Of a DNA stretch of 47,377 bases, positions 16,527-24,221 are shown piece after piece; the first letter of the stretch is position 1, and each line of letters starts with the position of its first letter. A program made the translations under genes and the position numbers. Source of the DNA: Eubacterium sp. (GTDB taxonomy: Bacteria; Bacillota; Clostridia; Lachnospirales; Lachnospiraceae); contig JAFUDC010000128.1 in the NCBI GenBank assembly GCA_017459345.1, positions 1 to 47,377 on the forward strand. The letters run 5' to 3'. The notes below the pieces were generated by a model, which made no database searches, had not been told where the DNA came from, and saw nothing but the letters and a program-made list of their open reading frames with translations.

Positions 16527-16563
16527 AAGGAGCCCGCAACCATGGATTGCGGGCTCCTTTTTT
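16527..16563 (+). terminator. Rho-independent terminator after LysR
   Basis: GGAGCCCGCAA and TTGCGGGCTCC form an 11-bp stem followed by TTTTTT. The minus-strand reading also has a T-rich tail (TTTATTAT), so it may end the opposing operon too. Confidence 0.92.
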
Positions 16564-16575
16564 AGGGATATTTAT

Positions 16576-16935
16576 TTATATAAGAAGTTGATGATGAAGC
16601 TCCTCAAGCTCTTTATCATTTAATTCATGATCGATATAGATGGGCGGGTGCTGGATATGATATGGTTCAAGAGATGCGCATCGTGCAGGGCAGCTGCACA
16701 ACACTAAAGCATAAACGAATTCTTTATCCACAATTATCGTAAATGAATAAATTCATTTACGATATTCTCGCTCAGAGAATAATTGCGGCTTTAAGCAAGC
16801 TTAATCCGCAATTGCTTTCTTCGCTTAGTTAATATTCTGAAAACGGAGGTCAGACATCAAAGTCTGGATTTTATTAATCAATGCCTTTCGGTCATATCCG
16901 GCATGACAGCCGCCGCAAAACTTAATCCCGATCAT
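16576..16935 (-). pseudogene. Small CGGC-type cysteine protein gene, split by a palindromic element
   Basis: The frame opens with an ATG three bases after the NifU-domain stop and reads MIGIKFCGGCHAGYDRKAL through FQNIN, then a stop. After 78 bp of back-to-back hairpins a second open frame resumes with DKEFVYALVLCSCPARCA and ends ELHHQLLI. Joined, the two parts give a protein of about 90 residues with an N-terminal CGGC motif and a second CSCPARC motif. That pattern is known from small uncharacterised proteins with probable metal- or cluster-binding cysteines. I do not know its function. Its place as last gene of the etf operon, next to a NifU-domain protein, suggests an iron-sulfur or redox role. 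Confidence 0.65.
16736..16813. repeat. Three contiguous hairpins inserted in the CGGC gene
   Basis: Three inverted repeats sit end to end: ATCGTAAATGAAT/ATTCATTTACGAT, ATTCTC/GAGAAT, and AATTGCGG/CCGCAATT with an inner TTAAGC/GCTTAA. The block separates the two halves of the CGGC gene and looks like a MITE or palindromic repeat insertion. Confidence 0.65.
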
Positions 16936-16937
16936 AA

Positions 16938-17249
16938 TCAGCTGCGATCCTGTCTGTTTCCAAAGAGGATGGCTCTTGCCTGAGCAAGCAGTTCATCATC
17001 AACCTTCTCATCAAGGGTTACTTCCCTTACATAAGGGAGGGCTGATGACAGCACATCTTTGATATAATAGCGAGTAGACAGGTTGGCTGATGGGCATCTG
17101 GCACACTGGCCGGTCAGCCGTACTGTCACATTTCCGTTATTATATCCAACATATTCAATATTACCGCCATGGTTCTGAATCGATGGACGAATCTGGTTCT
17201 CTATAAGGTCAATTATGCAGTTTTCATATTCATTTGCAGTCTGATTCAT
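16938..17249 (-). CDS. NifU C-terminal-domain iron-sulfur scaffold-like protein
   Basis: About 103 residues with the NifU C-terminal domain: IRPSIQNHGGNIEYVGYNNGNVTVRL, then GQCARCPSAN with the CxxC pair that holds a transient [4Fe-4S] cluster. I place the start at MNQTANEY, where GGAG is six bases upstream; an ATG ten codons earlier is possible. It lies 42 bases after the CoA-transferase gene and just before the broken CGGC gene. A role in supplying the iron-sulfur cluster of AbfD or of another enzyme in the pathway is plausible but is inference. Confidence 0.82.
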   Translation of the reverse strand: MNQTANEYENCIIDLIENQIRPSIQNHGGNIEYVGYNNGNVTVRLTGQCARCPSANLSTRYYIKDVLSSALPYVREVTLDEKVDDELLAQARAILFGNRQDRS

Positions 17250-17291
17250 CATACTCTCCATTTGATGTGCTATCATCATAGTAATGTAAAT

Positions 17292-18593
17292 TCAGATTAT
17301 CAGGTTTCTCTTTTTCGCTTCCTGGGTCAGTTCCTTTCGAAATGCCGGGTGGGCAATGCTGATCAGGGCTTTTGCTCTCTCACTGGCTGTTTTTCCTTTC
17401 AGCCTCACACATCCGAATTCTGTGACGACATAGTCCACATCATTCTTGCTGGTGGTGACTGCCGCACCAGGAGTTAGTATGGGCTTAATCTTTGATATGG
17501 TACCTTTTTTTGCAGTAGCACTCATGGCAATAAAGCTCTTTCCTCCTTTGGACAGGTTGCAGCCTCGCACAAAATCTGCCTGTCCTCCTGACCCGCTGAA
17601 AGGAACCGTGCCGATGGATTCGGCACAGACCTGTCCTAAGATATCAATCTCCAGGGCAGAGTTGATGGACATAAAATTATCGATTCTGCCGATGGTATAA
17701 GGGTTATTCACATAGCTGACCGGCTGCAGCTCTATGGCAAGATTGTGCTCCAGGAATTTGTACATTTTCTTTGATCCCCAGGCAAAAGCAGCCACTGATT
17801 TATTGGGGTTCAGTGCCTTTCTCCGGTTATTGACAATCCCCTTCTTCATCAGGTCTACCATACTGTCGGTAAAGAGCTCTGTATGAATTCCGAGATCCTT
17901 CTTGTCATCCAGACATTTTCCAACTGCGTTGGGGATTCCGCCGATGCCAAACTGCAGTGTGGCACCGTTGGGAATCTGTTCGGCAATCAGGCTGCCGATG
18001 ACTGCATCGATGTCAGATACCGCAACCTCCGGCAGAATATCCAGCTCTCCCTCTCTCTCGCAGATGGCATCCACCTGGGAAATATGGACCAGATTAGATC
18101 CATATACTCTCGGCATGTTGGGGTTGACCTCCAGAAAGACATATTTTGCCTGGTTCATCAGCTCCACATTCTCTGAAGAAACCAGACCGAAGCTGAAATT
18201 GCCATGGATGTCCATGGGGGTTACCACACTGTAAAAGACATCCAGGTTCCTGTTTTTCCACAGAGATGAAACCTCACTGTAGTTGCAGGGCATGTAATCA
18301 CTCATGCCCTCCTGGACACTTTTTCTTGCCACCCCTGTTGTGAACCAGGAGACATAATCGTATTTTCCATGAAGCTCCGGTTCCAGGAAGGGGGCCGGAT
18401 TTACAGCGATGATGCTGTGGTGCTTCACCCCTTCTATCTCATTCTTCCTGGCCCTGTCCGCAATCGCTTCCGTAATGGCGATGGGCTGGGACATGGCAGT
18501 TGGTGAAGCGCAGACCATGCCGCTCTCAATCATTGCGGCGATCTCCTCCGGAGACTTCAGTTTATCCTGATATAAATCTTTGAATTGATTCAT
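17292..18593 (-). CDS. abfT: 4-hydroxybutyrate CoA-transferase-like (acetyl-CoA hydrolase/transferase family)
   Basis: A 433-residue family I-type CoA-transferase. It should move CoA from acetyl-CoA or butyryl-CoA to a free acid, most likely 4-hydroxybutyrate given abfD nearby. Glu239 in LGIHTELFTD matches the position of the catalytic glutamate of AbfT (Glu238). The glycine loops LQFGIGGIPNAVG and FSGSGGQADFVRG bind CoA, and SINSALEIDILGQVCAESIG is typical of the family. Its ATG overlaps the etfA stop by four bases (ATGA), so translation is coupled. Related butyrate:acetate CoA-transferases cannot be excluded. Confidence 0.85.
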   Translation of the reverse strand: MNQFKDLYQDKLKSPEEIAAMIESGMVCASPTAMSQPIAITEAIADRARKNEIEGVKHHSIIAVNPAPFLEPELHGKYDYVSWFTTGVARKSVQEGMSDYMPCNYSEVSSLWKNRNLDVFYSVVTPMDIHGNFSFGLVSSENVELMNQAKYVFLEVNPNMPRVYGSNLVHISQVDAICEREGELDILPEVAVSDIDAVIGSLIAEQIPNGATLQFGIGGIPNAVGKCLDDKKDLGIHTELFTDSMVDLMKKGIVNNRRKALNPNKSVAAFAWGSKKMYKFLEHNLAIELQPVSYVNNPYTIGRIDNFMSINSALEIDILGQVCAESIGTVPFSGSGGQADFVRGCNLSKGGKSFIAMSATAKKGTISKIKPILTPGAAVTTSKNDVDYVVTEFGCVRLKGKTASERAKALISIAHPAFRKELTQEAKKRNLII

Positions 18594-19693
18594 GCTGTTT
18601 CTGCTCCCTGCAGTTCCTCAATAAACATGGGAACGACCTTAAAGAGATCTCCCGTGATGCCGTAATCTGCAACATCAAAGATGGGAGCCTCCTCATTCTT
18701 ATTGATGGCAATGATATAGTCGGAATCCTGCATACCTGCGATATGCTGGATGGCGCCGGAGATTCCCAGTGCAATGTACAATTTGGGCCTCACTGTCTTT
18801 CCGGTCTGGCCCACCTGATGGTCCGCCGTCAGCCACCCGGAATCGATGGCAGCTCTGGATCCGGCAACCACGCCGCCTCCCAGGGCTTTGGCCAGCTTCT
18901 CTGCCAGTGATATGCCGCCTTCCACATCCTTGCTGATCCCGCGGCCGACTGCTACGATAATATCAGCACCAATCAGATCGACGGTCTGCTTTGCCTCTTT
19001 TACCACTTCCAGAACTCTGGTTCTAAGATCACTGTCCGCGATCTTTACCGGATAATTTACCACGGTGACACGGTCAGCGGCTCCCTGGTCATACTCTGAT
19101 TTCTTGAGAACACCGGGCCGAACCGTTGACATGCAGGGGCGGAATCTCGGACAGATGATGGTGGCCATCAGATGGCCGCCGAAGGCCGGTCTGGTCATCT
19201 TAAGATTGGTATCTTCCATCTTGAACTTTGCCTTCTCCACATCGATGGTAGACGAGTTTTTAAGGAAGTCTACATAGTTTTCCATGTCGATGTCCAGGTG
19301 GGTACAGTCTGCAGTAAGACCCGTATGGAGTCTGGCTGCGCAGCGAGGTCCCAGATCACGGCCGATATTGGAGGCTCCGATCAGGAATACCTCTGGCTTT
19401 CTGTCCATGATCACGTCGCAAACCACCTTGGTATAGGCATCGGTCGTATATACCTTAAGAGACGGATCTTCACATACGATAACCTGATCGGCGCCGTATC
19501 CGCCAATTTGGGAAGCCAGATCAGCAACCTGATCTCCCAGGAGAAGACCGACCAGTCTGGATCCTCTCTCATCCGCCAGCTTTCTTCCCTCGGAAAGCAG
19601 TTCAAAATCTGTGTCCATCAATTTGCCGTCCCGCTGTTCGCAGAACACCCATATATCCTTAAAAGCTGCTATATCAGCACTATTATATCCCAT
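18590..19693 (-). CDS. etfA: Electron transfer flavoprotein alpha subunit
   Basis: A 367-residue EtfA. The C-terminal FAD domain has [53 protein letters not shown] and [23 protein letters not shown], all diagnostic. It lacks the N-terminal ferredoxin domain present in some clostridial EtfA proteins. It pairs with EtfB, 14 bases upstream, to carry electrons to or from acyl-CoA dehydrogenase; in clostridia such complexes may bifurcate NADH electrons to crotonyl-CoA and ferredoxin. AAGGAGGG lies eight bases before the ATG. Confidence 0.95.
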   Translation of the reverse strand: MGYNSADIAAFKDIWVFCEQRDGKLMDTDFELLSEGRKLADERGSRLVGLLLGDQVADLASQIGGYGADQVIVCEDPSLKVYTTDAYTKVVCDVIMDRKPEVFLIGASNIGRDLGPRCAARLHTGLTADCTHLDIDMENYVDFLKNSSTIDVEKAKFKMEDTNLKMTRPAFGGHLMATIICPRFRPCMSTVRPGVLKKSEYDQGAADRVTVVNYPVKIADSDLRTRVLEVVKEAKQTVDLIGADIIVAVGRGISKDVEGGISLAEKLAKALGGGVVAGSRAAIDSGWLTADHQVGQTGKTVRPKLYIALGISGAIQHIAGMQDSDYIIAINKNEEAPIFDVADYGITGDLFKVVPMFIEELQGAETA

Positions 19694-19707
19694 ATATTAT
19701 ACCCTCC

Positions 19708-20508
19708 TTAAATCACATGCTGGTCTTTCAGTTTCTCCACCAGCATCTTCACTGTATTCTTATCTGCGCCCGGCAGCATCTGACCAATCCCCTTCTGAGG
19801 TGGTGTGAAGGATTTGAATATATTGGTGGGTGACCCTTTCAGGCCGATGGTATCCAGTTCAATCAGGGGTTCATCCTTCAATTTTTCAAAATCATAAACT
19901 TCGATGGGTTTTTCATAGCAGTGCTTGATTCCGGAGAGGGTCTTATATCGAGGCACATTCAGCTCTTTGATACAGGTGATCAGACAGGGAGTCTGAACCT
20001 CGATTCTCAGGTATCCATCCTCCAGGGCTCTTTTCACTTCCAGAGTCTTCCTATTCTTTTTTATCTCAGCTGCGTAGGTCACCTGGGGAATATCCAGCTT
20101 CTCGGCAATCTGCGGGCCCACCTGGGCGGTATCCCCGTCAATGGCCTGCCTGCCGCAGAAGATGATATCTTCATCGGAGAGGCCGGCATAATGGATGGCG
20201 CCGGCAATAATCTGAGAGGTGGCAAAGGTATCGGAACCGCCGAACTCTCTGGAGGAGATCAGGATTCCGTCATCTGCTCCCATGGCAATCAACTCCCTGA
20301 GCATCTCAGCAGCAGGAGAGGGTCCCATAGTCACAACCGTAACCTGACAGCCGGTCTCATCCTTCAGCTTAAGGGCTGCCTCCATGGCATTCATATCATC
20401 GGGATTGATGATTGTGGCCATGGAAGCCCTGTCCAGGGTTCCATTTTCCTTTACCGCGACCTTTCCTGATGTATCAGGAACCTGCTTCACACATACATAG
20501 ATTCTCAT
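19708..20508 (-). CDS. etfB: Electron transfer flavoprotein beta subunit
   Basis: A 266-residue EtfB. The N-terminus MRIYVCVKQVPDTSGKVAV and NPDDMNAMEAALKLKDETG are typical. The nucleotide-binding segment IFCGRQAIDGDTAQVGPQIAE resembles that of bifurcating or clostridial Etf proteins, where it holds FAD rather than AMP; I infer but cannot prove bifurcation. It is encoded 69 bases after acyl-CoA dehydrogenase 2 and just before etfA. Confidence 0.95.
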   Translation of the reverse strand: MRIYVCVKQVPDTSGKVAVKENGTLDRASMATIINPDDMNAMEAALKLKDETGCQVTVVTMGPSPAAEMLRELIAMGADDGILISSREFGGSDTFATSQIIAGAIHYAGLSDEDIIFCGRQAIDGDTAQVGPQIAEKLDIPQVTYAAEIKKNRKTLEVKRALEDGYLRIEVQTPCLITCIKELNVPRYKTLSGIKHCYEKPIEVYDFEKLKDEPLIELDTIGLKGSPTNIFKSFTPPQKGIGQMLPGADKNTVKMLVEKLKDQHVI

Positions 20509-20577
20509 TTATGTTAAATTCCTCTCTTTCGCTGTTTTTTATATTCTCGCAGACAGTCAGAACAGCTGCGCATTGAT

Positions 20578-21720
20578 CTACTTCAACAAGTTCTTTGCTA
20601 TGACAATCTTCTGCACTTCCGAGGTACCCTCATAGATTGTCAGGATTCTGGCATCCCGGTAGATTCTCTCAATTTCATAATCCTTGATGAAACCGTAGCC
20701 CCCGTGGATCTGCAGGGCTTTTCCTGCAACTCTTACTGCCATCTCGGCAGCAAAGAACTTGGCCATGGAGGCATTCATTCCTGCAGGCTGCTTCCTGTCT
20801 CTGAGATCTGCCGCCTGGAGGGTCAGCAGCCTTGCGGCTTCCAGGTCCGTGGCCATCTCTGACAGATACCACTGAATTCCCTGGTTGGAAGAGATCGGCT
20901 TCTTAAACTGCTTTCTCTGCTTAGAGTACTCGACCGCCAGCTCCAGGGCTCTTGCCGCCTCACCGCAGGCCTGGGATGCAATCCCGATTCTCCCGCTGTC
21001 CAGTCCGCTCATGGCGATACGGAATCCGTCTCCAACCCTTCCCAGGATATGATCTTCATCAACTATGCAATCCTCCAGAATCAGCTCTGAAACAGCCGCA
21101 GCCCGGATACCCATCTTGTCTTCTGTCTTTCCCACCTTGAAACCGGGATTATCTCTGTCCACCAGGAAGGCTGTCATACCTCCATGTGTCTTTTTTGCCG
21201 GGTCTGTGAGGGCGATGACGATGGCATAGGAGCCTTCCTCCGGCCCCAGATTACTGATGAAACATTTGCTGCCGTTGATCACATAATGATCGCCTTCCTT
21301 AACTGCAACGGTCTGCAGGGATCCGGCATCGGAGCCGGCCCCCGGCTCTGTCAGGGCAAATGCACCAAGCTCCCCCTTCAGGGTTCTGCCGAAATACTCC
21401 TTCTTCTGGGCATCATTGCCGTTCATGGAGATGATGGCATTGACCAGAAGCTGGACTGCATACATTTCTGCGGTACTGGCGCAGGCTTTGGCCATCTCGC
21501 TGACCGCAAGAACCTTGCAGACCTCGCTCATCCCCACTCCGCCGTAGCTTTCCGGGATGTTTAAGCCGAACAGGCCGACCTTCACCATCTTCTCAACCGT
21601 TTCCAATGGAAATCTGCCGCTTCTGTCGATCTCTTCTGCCAGAGGTGCCACTTCATTCTGAGAGAATTCTCTCACCAGGTCTAAAAGCATACTTTGTTCT
21701 TTTGTCAGTTCAAATGTCAT
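20578..21720 (-). CDS. Acyl-CoA dehydrogenase 2, Etf-linked
   Basis: A 380-residue acyl-CoA dehydrogenase that heads the etfB-etfA-CoA-transferase unit. FALTEPGAGSDAGSL (FAD contact) and catalytic Glu364 in IYEGTSEVQ are intact. It diverges from the dehydrogenase at 6590-7735 across the substrate pocket (here AMYAVQLLVN where the other has SIVSTHAGVS), so the two probably prefer different acyl chains. Adjacency to etfBA makes this the likelier partner of the encoded Etf. GGAG lies six bases before the ATG. Confidence 0.9.
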   Translation of the reverse strand: MTFELTKEQSMLLDLVREFSQNEVAPLAEEIDRSGRFPLETVEKMVKVGLFGLNIPESYGGVGMSEVCKVLAVSEMAKACASTAEMYAVQLLVNAIISMNGNDAQKKEYFGRTLKGELGAFALTEPGAGSDAGSLQTVAVKEGDHYVINGSKCFISNLGPEEGSYAIVIALTDPAKKTHGGMTAFLVDRDNPGFKVGKTEDKMGIRAAAVSELILEDCIVDEDHILGRVGDGFRIAMSGLDSGRIGIASQACGEAARALELAVEYSKQRKQFKKPISSNQGIQWYLSEMATDLEAARLLTLQAADLRDRKQPAGMNASMAKFFAAEMAVRVAGKALQIHGGYGFIKDYEIERIYRDARILTIYEGTSEVQKIVIAKNLLK

Positions 21721-21768
21721 AATTCACTCCGTCCTTTCGTCTATGTATCTGCTCTCTTGAATGGCTCT

Positions 21769-21791
21769 ATTATAATTGGTCTTTCCGGAAA
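21769..21791 (-). promoter_or_regulatory. Promoter of the acd2-etfBA unit with a palindrome in the spacer
   Basis: Minus-strand TATAAT lies about 50 bases before the ATG. No good -35 is present; instead the palindrome TTTCCGGAAA lies in the spacer region and an ATTCA-TTGAAT repeat further upstream. That suits a regulator-dependent promoter. Confidence 0.4.
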
Positions 21792-21868
21792 AAACTATTT
21801 ACAAGAATTCAATGAATGTTTTCCATGAAGTGAAGTCTCACATGGTAAAAACCACGTGCTTCCTATTC

Positions 21869-21948
21869 GCGCCTTACGGCGCATAGTCCGCTTTAGGCGG
21901 ACAGGACTTCCTCTCCACCCTTCGGCCTTTACTCAGCTTCCGGCAGCT
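21869..21948 (-). ncRNA. Possible omega/reRNA 3' part of the tnpB element
   Basis: Directly downstream of the tnpB stop are two tight GC hairpins (five and six pairs). TnpB proteins use RNAs that overlap the 3' end of tnpB and run into the right end of the element. Position and structure fit; the boundaries and any guide segment cannot be set from this sequence. Confidence 0.4.
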
Positions 21949-23256
21949 TTACGCTGCCATGGCCGCACAAAGGTCATATAAGGTGGATAAGGTGCAGGTA
22001 CTTCTCCTGGTACACCCGGGAACTTTTGCCACGATGCCCAACCTCTCCGTCTCCGGCAAGGATTTTATGATCTCTCTTATAAAGTATCTCGCCCCTATGT
22101 TATACGAGGCGTTTAAGTCACAATGGTACTCTTTCCCATTCTGGAATCTGCAGAGGCTGTAGTTGCCATTTATCCCCCGTTCCACATAGCCGCTCCCGTC
22201 ATAGGCCAGAGCGGAGGTCTTCCATGCATTAATACGGCTCACCCTGATCCCCAGGCGGTGTGCCTTGTCCATCACCATGGACTGTATATACTGGGAACGC
22301 CACAGGTGGAGCCTCTGCTTCTTCCGACCCCTCTTCTTCCCTTTCCGGTCCAGATGTTCGAAGACGATTACATGGGCTCCGCTTCTCTTTGCAGACTCGA
22401 TGATGAATGCCGCAGTCTTTACCGCGATCATTTTATTTATGCCCTTCGCCCGGCCCCAGAGCCGCGGGGTCCGGCCAGCCCCTTTCTGCTGTGCCTTCTT
22501 TATGCGGTTTACCGCCGTGTCCAGCCGGTCTTTTTCTACATGGAGGGATAAGAAATACCTCCCCGTGACAGTGCCGTCCGGTCTCATGGCGGAACACACG
22601 CATGCCTGGTTGATGCCCAGATCCACAGCAAGGACTGTCTGTTCCTCAACAGGTATACCATCCAGGGTGCAGGACTCCTCGAAGGCGAAGTCCAGGAACC
22701 ATTCCTTCCCCCTTTTCCTTAAGGTGGGGACACACTCCTTCCGCCCTGCGCAATGACGGAGGATATAATCCACATCCGTCTTCCTGAGCTTTACAGTCAC
22801 CCAATCCCAGGTGTTGCGGATATAGACCTTGATCCGGGCAGTATGGTCATCGATACGGACATAGGTATTATCCCGGTAAAGAGCAGGATAGATATGGCCC
22901 GCACGGGGGTAACCCGGCCTGCTTCCTTCCCCGGACTCCTCATATCTCTCCAGACTGGACATGTAAGATGCACACTTGCCCAGGGCCTCTGCAATGGCGG
23001 CACGGCGCAGGTAGCTGGGAAACTTATAGAAGCCTTTCGAAAAGTCATACAGCACTTCCGGTCTTTTTTTCGTACATACCGACAGCTTTTCTACTGCATT
23101 ATTACGCCTGTGTCCAGTGAACAGGCTCAGGGATTTCCACTCCCTTAGACAGACTGCAATATAGAAATCTACTGCTTCCCGGTAGATTTCCACTGTTTTC
23201 TTAAATATACAATTATATTCCCTGATTTTAACCTTGTAAGTGCTGTAGCTCTTCAT
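21949..23256 (-). CDS. tnpB: TnpB-family RNA-guided nuclease/transposase-associated protein
   Basis: A 435-residue TnpB. The RuvC active site is complete: Asp212 in AVDLGINQA, Glu300 in VFEHLDRKGK and Asp380 in CDLNASYNIGAR. The zinc finger expected before the last motif is degenerate: where CxxCG is normal the sequence reads AYDGSG (351-356), and only Cys369 and Cys379 remain. The N-terminal half (IYREAVDFYIAVC and FPSYLRRAAIAEALGKCASYMSSL) is the usual recognition region. Length is slightly above the common 370-400. It may still be an active nuclease of a divergent lineage; the missing zinc ligands make that uncertain. Confidence 0.85.
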   Translation of the reverse strand: MKSYSTYKVKIREYNCIFKKTVEIYREAVDFYIAVCLREWKSLSLFTGHRRNNAVEKLSVCTKKRPEVLYDFSKGFYKFPSYLRRAAIAEALGKCASYMSSLERYEESGEGSRPGYPRAGHIYPALYRDNTYVRIDDHTARIKVYIRNTWDWVTVKLRKTDVDYILRHCAGRKECVPTLRKRGKEWFLDFAFEESCTLDGIPVEEQTVLAVDLGINQACVCSAMRPDGTVTGRYFLSLHVEKDRLDTAVNRIKKAQQKGAGRTPRLWGRAKGINKMIAVKTAAFIIESAKRSGAHVIVFEHLDRKGKKRGRKKQRLHLWRSQYIQSMVMDKAHRLGIRVSRINAWKTSALAYDGSGYVERGINGNYSLCRFQNGKEYHCDLNASYNIGARYFIREIIKSLPETERLGIVAKVPGCTRRSTCTLSTLYDLCAAMAA

Positions 23257-23443
23257 TCCTGGCAGACCATCCCATCATCTATTTTGTCAGCATTATACTG
23301 GATTGATAAATATTGTATATATCATTATACCATGCAATGAATATCCGGTCAAGAAAAATCGAATATTTGTTCTGTCTGTATTTAATGTACTTACTCTCCT
23401 GACAGGAAGAATAATTATAATAATTATAATAATATTATATATC
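23257..23443. other. AT-rich flank of the tnpB element
   Basis: No gene is visible. The stretch contains runs such as AATAATTATAATAATTATAA and probably includes the left end of the transposable element. Confidence 0.4.
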
Positions 23444-23700
23444 TCAATGATATATCATCTTATACATACGACTGATTAACGATATAAAATTGTTTATCTG
23501 AGAGGACCGTACGGAATATCTCTCTGCAGCAAGTTCCATAAAGCCCTTGGGCATATGTACAGGTGGACAGGCATAATAGAAGGAATCATAGGTTCCGGCA
23601 TCCACATCCAGCAGGTATCCCCAGTGAATGGACTTCAATACCATCAAAGCCACTTTCCTGTGCCAGCTTTGCAGCATGTACAACAGAGTCAATATCTGTT
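23444..23700 (-). pseudogene. Remnant of an Old-Yellow-Enzyme/dienoyl-CoA-reductase-type gene
   Basis: One frame reads DSVVHAAKLAQESGFDGIEVHS, the helix-strand segment of the FMN barrel. After a frameshift the next frame reads IHWGYLLDVDAGTYDSFYYACPP and continues VHMPKGFMELAAERY. In family members the GYLL and DVDAGTYD segments are separated by roughly 100 residues, so an internal deletion joined them. The DAGTYD-Y-PP pattern recalls the BaiCD/BaiH/trimethylamine-dehydrogenase branch, different from the two intact relatives at 30463 and 33434. No start or C-terminal flavoprotein domains remain. Confidence 0.6.
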
Positions 23701-23711
23701 TTCCCCCTGAT

Positions 23712-23934
23712 TTAATACTGATGGAACACCTTAGCCAGAATCTTCCACTCCCCATCTTCCTTGATCAGGCTGTGGAAATCAGTGAATGCAAGACCATGCC
23801 AGTCTTCCAGTGTGACCCTTACAGTGGCTGCAGTTCCTTAAATGCAAAGTACATCCACTCTGGTCTTTGTCTCCGGTACCGGTCCAAATGCATCGACAGC
23901 CCCATAGGTGCTTTTTCTGCGAAGCTTTACATCT
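23712..23934 (-). pseudogene. Remnant of an NTF2/SnoaL-like (lumazine-binding-type) gene
   Basis: The minus strand encodes DVKLRRKSTYGAVDAFGPVP, then TKTRVDVLCI, an in-frame TAA, and TAATVRVTLEDWHGLAF followed by TDFHSLIKEDGEWKILAKVFHQY and a proper stop. The last segment is a clear C-terminal half of a small NTF2-like protein. The internal stop and the absence of an N-terminus mark it as decayed. It lies just upstream of the flavin-oxidoreductase remnant, so the two were probably one operon. Confidence 0.6.
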
Positions 23935-24001
23935 GAGATTGATTGCTGCAGTTTACAAGTACGAGTAGTTACATATTACATCATCCGTTATACAAGTGAT
24001 G

Positions 24002-24041
24002 AGAACACACTTTTTTGTGATATACTATCATTTTATATAGT
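24002..24041. promoter_or_regulatory. Relic operator matching the HxlR leader (copy 2)
   Basis: AGAACACACTTTTTTGTG then ATACTATCATTTTATATAGT match 35 of 40 bases of 14984-15023. It lies upstream of the decayed NTF2/flavin-oxidoreductase pair on the minus strand, as expected of their former control region. Confidence 0.6.
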
Positions 24042-24098
24042 GCAGACTGCCTTCAGCTGTGACGGCTTTTCCTAGTTTTACGGCTAACTCGTTGAAAA

Positions 24099-24170
24099 CA
24101 AAAAATCCCCCAGGTTCATTGACGAACTCTTACTTTATGTAAAGTTTCCGACAAATCACCTGGGGGATTT
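24099..24170 (-). terminator. Long-looped terminator after the flavin reductase gene
   Basis: AAATCCCCCAGGT and ACCTGGGGGATTT form a 13-bp stem; on the minus strand TTTTTTG follows. The 42-base loop holds a nested palindrome ACTTTA-TG-TAAAGT. Confidence 0.8.
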
Positions 24171-24221
24171 TCAATATCAGACTTTATGAAGTTATAAAAG
24201 CCGTATCAGCAATCCTCTTTC

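Larger units (their letters stand above)
21839..23256 (-). mobile_element. IS605/IS1341-type element carrying only tnpB
   Basis: A tnpB gene without tnpA, followed at its 3' end by compact hairpins: GCGCC/GGCGC, GTCCGC/GCGGAC and the outer CACATGG/CCACGTG. These resemble the subterminal structures and guide-RNA 3' region of IS200/IS605 elements. The right boundary beyond 23256 is not evident; the sequence there is AT-rich. The element sits between the etf operon and a stretch of decayed genes. Confidence 0.7.
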
